DNA from: Actinomycetota bacterium
GTDB lineage: Bacteria > Actinomycetota > Actinomycetes > JACCUZ01
Reading direction: 5' to 3'
Assembly: GCA_030841245.1 (NCBI GenBank)
Contig: JAVEDG010000362.1
Location: 1-8,053 of the forward strand
Length of the DNA stretch: 8,053 nucleotides
Position 1 is the stretch's first letter; every line of letters begins with the position of its first letter. A program made the position numbers and the translations under genes. Below the pieces are notes generated by a model. The model was not told the DNA's origin. It ran no database searches and was given only the letters and a program-made list of their open reading frames with translations. This document shows positions 1 through 6,188 of the stretch, in pieces.

Positions 1-576
1 GGCGAACGTCGCGGCGTCGATGGCCACGACGGCCGGCGCCGACCACACCGCGATCAGCACGCCGGCCAGCGGCGCGCCGATCATGCCGGCCAGCCGGTTG
101 ACCCCGTCGGAGAGCCCGGCACCACGCTCCATCGCCGCGCCGGCCGCCCTCGTGACGCCCGGCACCATGACGTAGCGGGACGAGTCACCGGCCCCCCGGG
201 CCGCACCCGCGACGGCGACGGCCAGGCAGAGCAGCGCCAGCGACAGATGGTCGACCGCGTACAGCAGCGGGATGGCCCCGACCGCCACCGTCGCGATCAG
301 GTCGGTCGTCACGGCGAGCCGCCAGGCACCGATCCGGTCGACGTACGGGCCGCCGAGTCCCTGGACGAGCACGTACGGCGTCATCTCCGCGAAGGCCACG
401 AGACCGGTCTGCGACGCGCTGCCCGTCGTGACGAGGACGAACCAGGGAATGGCGAGGAACGACATCCGGGTGCCGAAGATCGAGACCCCGGCAGCGCCGA
501 GCAGGCCGACCAGCCCTCGCCGGTTGCGGGCCGGCGGCGGCCGGCTCGAGGTTTCGGTCGTGGCGTCGGCGGTCAT
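1..576 (-). CDS. MFS transporter, N-terminal part (runs off left edge)
   Basis: The minus strand is open from an ATG at 576 down to position 1, giving exactly 192 codons without a stop; the rest lies outside the window. After a charged, proline-rich N-terminus of about 20 residues come hydrophobic segments near residues 22-50, 58-75, 88-108 and 112-128, then a further pair near 160-192. Between the second and third segments is the MFS motif A, GGPYVDRIGAWR (residues 75-86), with the expected Gly, Asp-Arg and Gly. Family MFS drug or siderophore exporters are about 400-430 residues with 12 helices, so about the first half is visible. The start overlaps the stop of the upstream regulator as ATGA, and a purine-rich AAGGGGGA sits five bases upstream, so the start is well supported and translation is probably coupled. 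It is likely an inner-membrane proton-coupled exporter controlled by the adjacent regulator; the substrate is unknown. Confidence 0.88.
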   Translation of the reverse strand, partial: MTADATTETSSRPPPARNRRGLVGLLGAAGVSIFGTRMSFLAIPWFVLVTTGSASQTGLVAFAEMTPYVLVQGLGGPYVDRIGAWRLAVTTDLIATVAVGAIPLLYAVDHLSLALLCLAVAVAGAARGAGDSSRYVMVPGVTRAAGAAMERGAGLSDGVNRLAGMIGAPLAGVLIAVWSAPAVVAIDAATFA

Positions 577-1355
577 GCCGGTCCCCCTTCGCGGTCGTCG
601 GTGCTGTCGTGGGTGAGGTCGCCGGTGCTGTCGTGGGTCAGGTCGTCGGTGCTGACGTGGCTGAGGTCACCTGTCCCGCCCGGGCGGTGCGGGACCGGGA
701 GCACCTGGAACTGCAGGACGACGCGCTCGGAGCCTGCCGGTGCCGACGCGCGGGTCTCCGGGTCGTCACGGCGGTAGCGCGCCGCGAGGCCGTCGAGCTC
801 GGCGACCAGCGCCACCGCCTCGTCCCGGGTCAGCCGCAGCGGCAGGTCGCTCATCGTGAAGCCGTCGTCCCAGCCGGGGCCGAGATCCTCCTCCAGGGTC
901 GGCAGCCCCGAGATCGCGGCGTCAAGGCGACGGGCGTAGGCGTCGGCGACGATGCGCAGGTACTGCTCCCCCATCGCCCGGCTCTCCTCGTCGGCGTCGG
1001 GCGGCAGGTCGAAGTGGGTCGATCGGTGGGCCGCCCGCCACCAGCGGTCGCGGGCGTTCCCGCGCTCGGTTGCCTCGACGACGAAGCCGAACTCAGCCAG
1101 CTGGCGCAGGTGGTAGCTCGTCGCGCCGCTGGACTGGCCGGTCAGCGCCGCCAGCCCGCTCGCCGTGGCCGGGCCCTCGCTGCGCAGCAGGCCCAGCAGC
1201 CGGAGCCGCAGCGGGTGGGCCAGCGCGCGCAGGCTGCGCGCGTCCGGGCGCACGACGGTGTCGGGCTCCTGGGCCGGAGCGGCCGGAGCGACCGGGCGAC
1301 CGGCGCCCACCGACGCGGGCCGGTCCCCCGTCGGTGGCGTCGTAGGTGGCGTCAT
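573..1355 (-). CDS. ArsR-type winged helix-turn-helix transcriptional regulator with repeat tail
   Basis: The product is 260 residues. After a Pro/Ala-rich, probably disordered N-terminus (1-38), a winged helix-turn-helix domain runs from about 40 to 110: ALAHPLRLRLLGLL for the first helices, then GQSSGATSYHLRQLAEFGFV as the recognition helix and following turn, then the wing ending in DRWWRA. This is the ArsR/HTH_20 pattern seen in regulators next to MFS exporters. Residues 120-225 form a helical C-terminal region of unknown role. Residues 229-252 are three copies of an octapeptide, (G/D)DL(T/S)H(D/V)ST. I see no cysteine metal site, so metal sensing of the classical ArsR kind is unlikely. 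I chose the ATG at 1355 over the in-frame TTG at 1376 because a TANNNT box lies seven bases upstream and no Shine-Dalgarno is visible, fitting leaderless translation. It overlaps the downstream exporter gene by four bases. Likely role: repressor of itself and the exporter; ligand unknown. Confidence 0.88.
   Translation of the reverse strand: MTPPTTPPTGDRPASVGAGRPVAPAAPAQEPDTVVRPDARSLRALAHPLRLRLLGLLRSEGPATASGLAALTGQSSGATSYHLRQLAEFGFVVEATERGNARDRWWRAAHRSTHFDLPPDADEESRAMGEQYLRIVADAYARRLDAAISGLPTLEEDLGPGWDDGFTMSDLPLRLTRDEAVALVAELDGLAARYRRDDPETRASAPAGSERVVLQFQVLPVPHRPGGTGDLSHVSTDDLTHDSTGDLTHDSTDDREGGPA
582..589 (-). promoter_or_regulatory. Shine-Dalgarno of the MFS gene inside the regulator's last codons
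   Basis: On the minus strand AAGGGGGA ends five bases before the ATG at 576. It lies within the terminal Glu-Gly-Gly codons of the regulator. Together with the ATGA overlap it supports translational coupling of regulator and exporter. Confidence 0.6.
600..671 (-). repeat. Three 24-bp in-frame tandem repeats
   Basis: Units are 600-623, 624-647 and 648-671. Each encodes eight residues: GDLTHDST, DDLTHDST and GDLSHVST. Units 1 and 2 are almost identical and unit 3 is more diverged; a partial match to the unit's end (GGTCGTC) also lies at 593-599. The period is a multiple of three, so copy-number change would keep the frame of the regulator and its coupling to the exporter gene. Confidence 0.9.
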
Positions 1356-1362
1356 GTGGACC

Positions 1363-1391
1363 ACGGTAGACCGCAAAGACAGTTTTGCGAA
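1363..1391 (-). promoter_or_regulatory. Promoter of the regulator-exporter operon (leaderless type)
   Basis: On the minus strand TTCGCA (1386-1391) and TACCGT (1363-1368) are separated by exactly 17 bases. The TANNNT -10 box ends seven bases before the ATG at 1355, which would place the transcript start at or next to the start codon. No ribosome-binding site is visible, consistent with a leaderless mRNA. The -35 element lies within the repeat operator described separately. Confidence 0.55.
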
Positions 1392-1405
1392 GTGTTTTTT
1401 GCAAA
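1372..1405. promoter_or_regulatory. Putative operator of the ArsR-type regulator
   Basis: A perfect inverted repeat CGCAAA-N6-TTTGCG spans 1372-1389, and a second palindromic half-site, TTTGCAAA, lies at 1398-1405. Read on the minus strand, TTTGC/TTCGC cores recur three times with a 14-base period. The array covers the predicted -35 box, a natural position for repression. That the adjacent regulator binds it is inference. Confidence 0.55.
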
Positions 1406-1459
1406 GGTTCCCGGGAGATCCCCAAGTTAGTAGATCCAGCGTTCACCCTTCGACTACAG

Positions 1460-1515
1460 CCGTTGATCATGCAGCAACGGGCCACCTGCGTGGCCAGGTC
1501 CTGCATGATCAACGG
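1460..1515. repeat. Perfect 15-bp inverted repeat with nested hairpin
   Basis: The arms CCGTTGATCATGCAG (1460-1474) and CTGCATGATCAACGG (1501-1515) are perfectly complementary over 15 bp. The 26-base interior holds a second stem, GGCCAC (1480-1485) with GTGGCC (1490-1495) around a four-base loop. There is no T-tract, so a standard intrinsic terminator is not indicated. It lies downstream of the GNAT gene and upstream of the regulator promoter. Options include a dispersed palindromic element, a structured terminator or a protein-binding cruciform. Confidence 0.85.
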
Positions 1516-1551
1516 GAGGAGATGCGCCGGCGCTCACGACAGCCACCAGTC

Positions 1552-1584
1552 GGGATCATGGAGGGGCACCCGGGAGGTGATCCC
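1552..1584. repeat. Short inverted repeat GGGATCA / TGATCCC
   Basis: The seven-base arms at 1552-1558 and 1578-1584 are perfect complements around a 19-base spacer. The structure includes most of the first copy of the direct repeat at 1552-1578. Confidence 0.5.
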
Positions 1585-1661
1585 CGTCCCCGTGCGCGAT
1601 CGGGAGGTCGACTTCGCGACGGCGCATGCCGAAGGGGATCACCGAGGGGCACCCGGAAGGT
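1552..1661. repeat. Pair of 27-bp direct repeats, one copy inside the GNAT 3' end
   Basis: Copy one is 1552-1578 and copy two is 1635-1661, matching at 24 of 27 positions with a period of 83 bases. Copy two contains the final codons and the stop of the GNAT gene. On the minus strand both copies read LPGAP, one more residue, then TGA, though they lie in different frames relative to each other. Confidence 0.85.
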
Positions 1662-2205
1662 CTTGCGGCGAGGACGCGGTCGAGTCCTCGGCGAGGTCGA
1701 TCCAGTAGCGGCGCTTGGGCGGCGCTCCGTCCGGCCCGTCGACGATGTCCTCGAGCACCCCGCCGCAGCGCTCGATGACCGTCGCCGACCCGATGTTGTC
1801 CTCGTCGCAGGTGAGCAGCGCACGCGGCACGCCGACCTGCCGCGCGACGTCGAGCGACTGCCGCAGGATCGCGGTGGCGTAGCCGCGCCGCCGGAATGCC
1901 GGGCGCACGGCGTACCCGATGTGGCCGTGGTAGGTCAGCAGCTCGTCGTTGAGGACATGCCGGATCGACGCCCGGCCGACGAGCTGCCCGGCGACGACCG
2001 CGACGAGGAAGGTCGAGGGCACCCAGCCGGACGGTACGTCGTCTCCGGGGCGGCACTGCCGCATCCGTGCGACGTAGGACGGCCACTGCTCGCCGTCGCG
2101 CACGTCGAGCAGGAACTCGAAGCGGTCGGCAACCTCGGCCTGGGCCGCCCGGGCCTCGTCCTCGTCGGTGTCGGAGAGCGGACGCAGCCGCAGCGCGGAA
2201 TCCAT
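1639..2205 (-). CDS. GNAT-family N-acetyltransferase
   Basis: The product is 188 residues, normal for a stand-alone GNAT enzyme, which transfers acetyl from acetyl-CoA to an amine. The core is clear: a strand FLVAVVAGQLVGRASI at about 66-81, then motif A HIGYAVRPAFRRRGYATAIL at 95-114, where RRRGYA (105-110) is the pyrophosphate-binding loop of acetyl-CoA, then CDEDNIGSATVIERCGG at 133-149 (motif B, with the conserved Asn), and a final strand RRYWIDL. The substrate cannot be inferred. The last 16 residues after the final strand are low-complexity, and the terminal codons belong to a direct repeat also found downstream. The ATG at 2205 has no strong Shine-Dalgarno. The gene follows the dehydrogenase on the same strand after an 88-base gap, so co-transcription is possible but unproven. 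Confidence 0.88.
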   Translation of the reverse strand: MDSALRLRPLSDTDEDEARAAQAEVADRFEFLLDVRDGEQWPSYVARMRQCRPGDDVPSGWVPSTFLVAVVAGQLVGRASIRHVLNDELLTYHGHIGYAVRPAFRRRGYATAILRQSLDVARQVGVPRALLTCDEDNIGSATVIERCGGVLEDIVDGPDGAPPKRRYWIDLAEDSTASSPQDLPGAPR

Positions 2206-2293
2206 CCGGCGATCGTCCCAGCACCGGCCCCATCTTGGCTGCGGACGGGCGGCTGCGGCTGATCCGCGACCGCACCCGATCGGGTCACCGCCG

Positions 2294-4780
2294 TCAGCCC
2301 GGCGCGTGGACCCGGGTGTGCTTCGGGTCGAACAGCGGCTGCTCGCGGACCACCCCCGGCACCCACTCGCCGAACACGTCTACCGCGACCTCCGTGCCCG
2401 GCTCGGACTCGTCGACGGGAAGGTAGGCATAGCAGATCGAGGCACCGACGGTGTAGCCGTAGCCGCCGGACGTGACGCGCCCGCGGACGTCGGCGCCGAT
2501 CCGCACCGGCTCGTTGCCGAGCGCGACGGACCGGGGGTCGTCCAGGGTCAGGCACCGCAACCGACGGCGCACCCCGCGCGCCTTGACGGCCCGCAGCGCC
2601 TCGGCCCCCGAGAACCCACCCGGCTTGTCGAGCTTCACGCAGAATCCCAGCCCCGCCTCGTACGGGTTGGTCTCGGGCGTCAGGTCCGAGCTCCACACCC
2701 GGTAGCCCTTCTCCAGCCGCAGGCTCTCGATCGCGCGGTACCCACCGGCGACCAGCCCGTGGGGGCGCCCCGACTCGAACAACGCCGACCACAGGGCCGC
2801 GCCGTAGTCCGCGGAGGCGTAAAGCTCCCAGCCGAGCTCGCCGACGAAGGTGACCCGCAACGCGCGCACGGGCACGTCCCCGACGGTGATCTCGCGTGAG
2901 GTCATGAACGGGAAGGCCTCGTTGCCGAGGTCGGCCCCGGTGACTCCGGACAGGATGGTGCGGCTGCGCGGTCCCCACAGCGCGTACGTGACCAACGCGC
3001 CCGTCACGTCGTCGATGCGCACCGCGGCTCGGCGGCGGCGGGCAGCGCGTCGCAGCCAGGCGGCGTCGTGGGCACCGAACGCGGTCCCGGTGACCACCAG
3101 GAACTCGTCTGCGGCGATGCGGGTCACGGTGAAGTCCGACTCGATGCCGCCCCGGGGGTTGAGCGCCTGGGTGTAGGTGATGTCACCGACCTCCCGTGCG
3201 ACGTGGTTGTCGCAGACCCACTCGAGCAGATCCGCCGCGTCGGGCCCGCTGACCGAGAGCTTGGCGAACGACGACTCGTCGTAGAGCCCGGCGCTCTCCC
3301 GGGTCGCGACGTGCTCGGCGCCGGTGGCAAGCGACCAGTGTCGGCCGGCCCAGCCGCGCGGCCGCAGCGACTCGCCGCCCTCCGCGGCATTGCTCTCGTA
3401 GTGGTTGACCCGCTCCCAGCCGGACTTCTCCCCGAAGCTCGCCCCGTGCTCCACGTGCCAGGAGTAGGCGGGCGCAGTGCGCAGCGGCCGGCCGGCCGAC
3501 CGCTCGTGTCCCGGATAGACGATGTCGTAGTACGTCGCGTACGTCTCGACGGTGCGCGCCAGGGTGTACGACGGCGAGCGGTACTGCGCCCCGAACCTGT
3601 TGACGTCCATGTGCCAGAGGTCCATGCCCGGGTCGCCGTCGACGATCCAGTCGGCCATCACCTTGCCGATGCCGCCGGCGCCCGCAATGCCGTGGGCGCA
3701 GAAGCCGGCCGCGACGAAGAACCCGTCCACCTCGGTCTCGCCGAGCAGGAACTCGTTGTCCGGCGTGAACGCCTCCGGCCCGTTGATGACCTTGCGCAGC
3801 CCGACGTCGGCCATCGCCGGCACCCGCCGCTGCGAGTTCGCGGTGATCTCCTCGAAACGGTCCCAGTCCTCAGGCAGCAGGCGGCCGTTGAAGTCCGCCG
3901 GGATGTCGTCGTACGTCGTGGGGCTCGACGTCCACGGTGCCGGTTCGCGCTCATAGCCGCCCATCACCAGGCCGTCGACCTCCTGGCGCCAGTAGACGAG
4001 CAGGTCGGGGTCGCGCAACGTCGGCAGGGTCCGGCCGCCCAGCGCGGCGCGGTCGAGGAACGCGTCGGTGACGACGTACTGGTGCGACATCGGCACCAGC
4101 GGCAGGCGCACGCCGAGCATCCGACCGATCTCAGCCGCGAACATCCCGCCGCAGTCGACAACCGTCTCGCAGGCGATGGTGCCCGCCTCGGTGTGCACCG
4201 TCCTCACCCGTTCGCCCTCAGCGTCGATGCCGGTGACGCGAGTTCCGGGGAGGATCTGCACACCCTGACGGCGAGCGTGACCGGCGAGTGACTGGCAGAG
4301 ACCGGAGGGGTCGATGTAGCCGTCCGAGGGAAGGTAGGCCGCGCCGACGACGCCGGTCGGGTCCATCGGCGGGAACAGCTCGTGTGCCTCTGCGGGCGAG
4401 ATCTCGTGCAACGAGAGCCCGAACGCCCTCGCCCAGCCGACCTGGCGCCTGATCTCCTCCAGCCGCGGTGTCGACGACGCGAGCCGGATGCCGCCGCACT
4501 CGACCCAGCCGGGCGGCAGGTCGCTCTCCTGCAGCTTGCGGTAGAGGTCGACGGAGTACATGTTCATGCGGGTCAACGTCGGGTCGGCGCGAAGCTGGCC
4601 GACGAGCCCCGCACTGTGAAAGGTCGACCCGCTGGTGAGCTCGGCCCGCTCGACCAGCACCACGTCCGCCTGGCCGCGTTCGGCGAGGTGGTAGGCGACA
4701 CTCGCGCCACCGACGCCGCCACCGATCACGACGACCGCTGCGGAGGACGGCTGGTCGCGGTCGGCCGGGGCTCCGGGCAC
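2294..4780 (-). CDS. Dimethylglycine/sarcosine dehydrogenase-type FAD oxidoreductase fused to aminomethyltransferase (GcvT) domain
   Basis: The 828-residue length is typical of sarcosine and dimethylglycine dehydrogenases (about 810-860). The N-terminal half is a DAO-type FAD fold: GGGVGG dinucleotide motif at 20-25, Glu44 at the end of the second strand, and SGSTFHSAG at 50-58, whose His55 matches the histidine that covalently carries FAD in this family. A middle FAO_M-like segment lies near 385-435. A folate-binding GCV_T domain spans about 437-715, with NPRGGIESDF including Asp549, in the place of the aspartate important for tetrahydrofolate chemistry. A C-terminal GCV_T_C barrel spans about 735-822 (SGGYGYTVGASICYAYLP). 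Family knowledge: the enzyme oxidises an N-methyl amine and gives the one-carbon unit to tetrahydrofolate, forming 5,10-methylene-THF. It is probably cytoplasmic. Dehydrogenase versus oxidase, and the exact substrate, cannot be decided. The GTG start at 4780 sits 15 codons before the FAD motif and six bases after a TAGGGT -10 box. It is divergent from the kinase-like gene. Confidence 0.92.
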   Translation of the reverse strand: MPGAPADRDQPSSAAVVVIGGGVGGASVAYHLAERGQADVVLVERAELTSGSTFHSAGLVGQLRADPTLTRMNMYSVDLYRKLQESDLPPGWVECGGIRLASSTPRLEEIRRQVGWARAFGLSLHEISPAEAHELFPPMDPTGVVGAAYLPSDGYIDPSGLCQSLAGHARRQGVQILPGTRVTGIDAEGERVRTVHTEAGTIACETVVDCGGMFAAEIGRMLGVRLPLVPMSHQYVVTDAFLDRAALGGRTLPTLRDPDLLVYWRQEVDGLVMGGYEREPAPWTSSPTTYDDIPADFNGRLLPEDWDRFEEITANSQRRVPAMADVGLRKVINGPEAFTPDNEFLLGETEVDGFFVAAGFCAHGIAGAGGIGKVMADWIVDGDPGMDLWHMDVNRFGAQYRSPSYTLARTVETYATYYDIVYPGHERSAGRPLRTAPAYSWHVEHGASFGEKSGWERVNHYESNAAEGGESLRPRGWAGRHWSLATGAEHVATRESAGLYDESSFAKLSVSGPDAADLLEWVCDNHVAREVGDITYTQALNPRGGIESDFTVTRIAADEFLVVTGTAFGAHDAAWLRRAARRRRAAVRIDDVTGALVTYALWGPRSRTILSGVTGADLGNEAFPFMTSREITVGDVPVRALRVTFVGELGWELYASADYGAALWSALFESGRPHGLVAGGYRAIESLRLEKGYRVWSSDLTPETNPYEAGLGFCVKLDKPGGFSGAEALRAVKARGVRRRLRCLTLDDPRSVALGNEPVRIGADVRGRVTSGGYGYTVGASICYAYLPVDESEPGTEVAVDVFGEWVPGVVREQPLFDPKHTRVHAPG

Positions 4781-4782
4781 GG

Positions 4783-4812
4783 CTGGACCCTACTGGCTTT
4801 CGGTCTGGACCG
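4783..4812. promoter_or_regulatory. Possible shared operator in the divergent promoter region
   Basis: CTGGACC occurs twice (4783-4789 and 4805-4811), 22 bases apart, about two helical turns. The second copy lies inside CGGTCTGGACCG (4801-4812), which has five-base inverted arms. One copy overlaps the start of the minus-strand -10 box and the other overlaps the plus-strand -35. No candidate regulator for it is encoded in the window except the distant ArsR-type one. Confidence 0.35.
4787..4792 (-). promoter_or_regulatory. -10 box of the dehydrogenase gene
   Basis: On the minus strand TAGGGT ends six bases before the GTG at 4780, the spacing expected of a leaderless actinobacterial transcript. 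At a 17-base spacing the -35 region reads CAACGG, a poor match, so an activator may be needed. Confidence 0.45.
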
Positions 4813-4834
4813 TTGTGCACCTGCCGGGTAGGTT
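4806..4834 (+). promoter_or_regulatory. Promoter of the kinase-like gene (leaderless type)
   Basis: TGGACC (4806-4811) and TAGGTT (4829-4834) are separated by 17 bases. The -10 box ends eight bases before the GTG at 4843. No Shine-Dalgarno is seen. Its -35 region is shared with the divergent dehydrogenase promoter. Confidence 0.5.
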
Positions 4835-4842
4835 GCGCTGCC

Positions 4843-5796
4843 GTGACCGTGGGCCGGGACGACAGCGAACCCGCGCCCTCCCCCGAGATCCTGGCGCGGC
4901 TCGAGACGACCCTGTCGCACTCCGCCGTGCTCGCGGGTCGACCCCGCGACGTGCTGCCACTCACCGGCGGCCTTACCAACTTCAACTTCAAGGTGACGAC
5001 GCCCGAGCAGACGGTCGTCGTGCGCCTGTCCAGCTCGGACGGCGACCTGCTGGCCATCGACCGGGAGGCGGAGCACCTCAACTCGTTGCGGGCGGCCGAG
5101 TCCGGCGCGGCTCCAGCCGTCATCGACTACCTTCCCGACGACCACGCCCTGGTCGTCGCGTGGGTGGAGGGTCGCACCCTCGCGGCCGACGACCTGCGTG
5201 ACGAGCGGATGCTCGGTCGGGTCGCGGCCGTCTGCCGCACCCTGCACGCCGGGCCCCGGTTCGTCGATGACTTCGACATGGTCGCCGTCCAACGTCGCTA
5301 CCTGGCAATCGTGCAGGACCGCGGCTACCGCATGCCGGATGACTACCTGGACTTCCTGCCGCTCGTGGACCGGATCGCCGCCGCGCTCGCCGTGCGCGCG
5401 CGTCCGAGAGTGCCCTGCAACAACGACCTTCTCGCGGCCAACTTCATCGACGACGGAGACCGGCTGTGGGTCATCGACTACGAGTACGGCGGCAACAACG
5501 ACGCCTGCTTCGAGCTGGGCAACATCTGGCAGGAGTCCGACCTCTCGCTCGCCCACCTCGGCGCACTCGTCGACGCGTACTTCGGCGAGCACCTGCGCCA
5601 CCAGGTAGCTCGCGCTCACCTGTTGGGCGTGCTCGCCTGCTACGGCTGGACGCTGTGGGCGGCGATCCAGGCCGAGGTCAGCCCGATCGACTTCGACTTC
5701 TGGAGGTGGGGGATGTCGAAGTACGAGCGAGCCCGGGCCGAGCTCGCCGGCCCGGGCTTCGACGACCTGCTTGCCGAGGCAGTGCGTCCCGACTGA
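4843..5796 (+). CDS. Choline/ethanolamine kinase-like phosphotransferase (APH superfamily)
   Basis: The product is 317 residues from the GTG at 4843, chosen over a TTG at 4813 because the latter would lie upstream of the predicted -10 box. The fold follows choline kinase/LicA: a glycine loop LTGGLTNFNFKVT near 40-52, VVVRL (Arg where many kinases have Lys, as in choline kinases), a following Glu in DREAEHL, the catalytic loop CNNDLLAANF with Asp195 and Asn200, and the metal-binding VIDYEYGG with Asp212 followed by NNDACFELGN. Family members phosphorylate choline, ethanolamine or related amino-alcohols with ATP in the cytoplasm. The usual His of the HNDLxxxN catalytic loop is Asn here. The gene is divergent from the N-methylglycine dehydrogenase and convergent with an amine permease, supporting a role with small amines. 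An aminoglycoside- or sugar-kinase-like activity is an alternative but fits the motifs less well. Confidence 0.85.
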   Translation: MTVGRDDSEPAPSPEILARLETTLSHSAVLAGRPRDVLPLTGGLTNFNFKVTTPEQTVVVRLSSSDGDLLAIDREAEHLNSLRAAESGAAPAVIDYLPDDHALVVAWVEGRTLAADDLRDERMLGRVAAVCRTLHAGPRFVDDFDMVAVQRRYLAIVQDRGYRMPDDYLDFLPLVDRIAAALAVRARPRVPCNNDLLAANFIDDGDRLWVIDYEYGGNNDACFELGNIWQESDLSLAHLGALVDAYFGEHLRHQVARAHLLGVLACYGWTLWAAIQAEVSPIDFDFWRWGMSKYERARAELAGPGFDDLLAEAVRPD

Positions 5797-5845
5797 GCCA
5801 TTCGTTGAACCGTCGCAGCCGACGCTGGTCGCCGCTGTCCGCGTT

Positions 5846-5964
5846 CCCGCCGTTGGTGGTGTGGCTCAGAGCGGCGATGACGGGACGGCTGTCTGTGGAC
5901 CTCCGGGGCGCCGTTGCTCGGCTGCTCGCCGTTGGTGGTGGCGCTCAGGGCGGCGATGACGGGG
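5846..5964. repeat. Pair of about 40-bp direct repeats
   Basis: Copy one, 5846-5885, and copy two, 5925-5964, match at 35 of 40 positions; the 37-base core (5848-5884 and 5927-5963) has three differences. The period is 79 bases. The shared cores are CGCCGTTGGTGGTG and GCGGCGATGACGGG. The origin is unknown; no coding potential is evident. Confidence 0.88.
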
Positions 5965-6019
5965 TACTGGAGTCGACAGCTGATCGCCGTTGCCCCAGCT
6001 CCCGCGATTGATGGCTGCT

Positions 6020-6113
6020 GCTGACTGAGCAACACAAACGGGACGGGTGGGGCCATCTGGCCAGCTGCGGTCGTCTCAAAGGCAACTGCAGCCACGGTTG
6101 TTGCTCAGTCAGC
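6020..6113. repeat. 94-bp element with perfect 15-bp terminal inverted repeats
   Basis: GCTGACTGAGCAACA (6020-6034) is the exact reverse complement of TGTTGCTCAGTCAGC (6099-6113), with 64 bases between. The interior has a GGCC-ATCT-GGCC mini-hairpin (6051-6062). I see no target-site duplication at the edges. It could be a miniature inverted-repeat element, a dispersed palindromic element or a long-range terminator hairpin between convergent genes. Confidence 0.85.
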
Positions 6114-6188
6114 GTTCCGACCCAACCTTGAGACAGATGTCCGCAGGTCGAGACCACGGTCCTCGCATGCGATCAAGATCGTCTCCCA

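Noticed and set aside
1356..1376. Longer form of the regulator starting at a TTG at 1376
   Set aside because: The TTG would lie upstream of the predicted -10 box and inside the operator, with no ribosome-binding site; the ATG at 1355 fits better.
609..1430. A 273-codon open frame on the plus strand opposite the regulator
   Set aside because: Its translation has no domain, and the opposite strand encodes a well-supported winged-helix protein coupled to the exporter.
1460..1661. CRISPR-like array in the first repeat-rich gap
   Set aside because: Only two copies of one direct repeat and an unrelated inverted repeat are present. There are no regular spacers and no cas genes in the window.
2274..2285. 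A perfect 12-bp palindrome ACCCGATCGGGT after the dehydrogenase stop
   Set aside because: One or more palindromes of this length are expected by chance in 8 kb of GC-rich DNA. It has no T-tract and no promoter association.
3068..4291. A 407-codon open frame on the plus strand opposite the dehydrogenase
   Set aside because: It is antisense to a clear full-length enzyme, its translation is Arg/Val/Gly-rich with no recognisable domain, and long antisense frames are expected in high-GC DNA.
4726..5619. A 297-codon open frame on the minus strand opposite the kinase-like gene
   Set aside because: It overlaps the start of the dehydrogenase and is the complement of a gene with intact kinase motifs. 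The Val/Asp-rich translation is a typical shadow.
6163..6172. 10-bp palindrome TCGCATGCGA
   Set aside because: The length is expected by chance and nothing nearby gives it a role.
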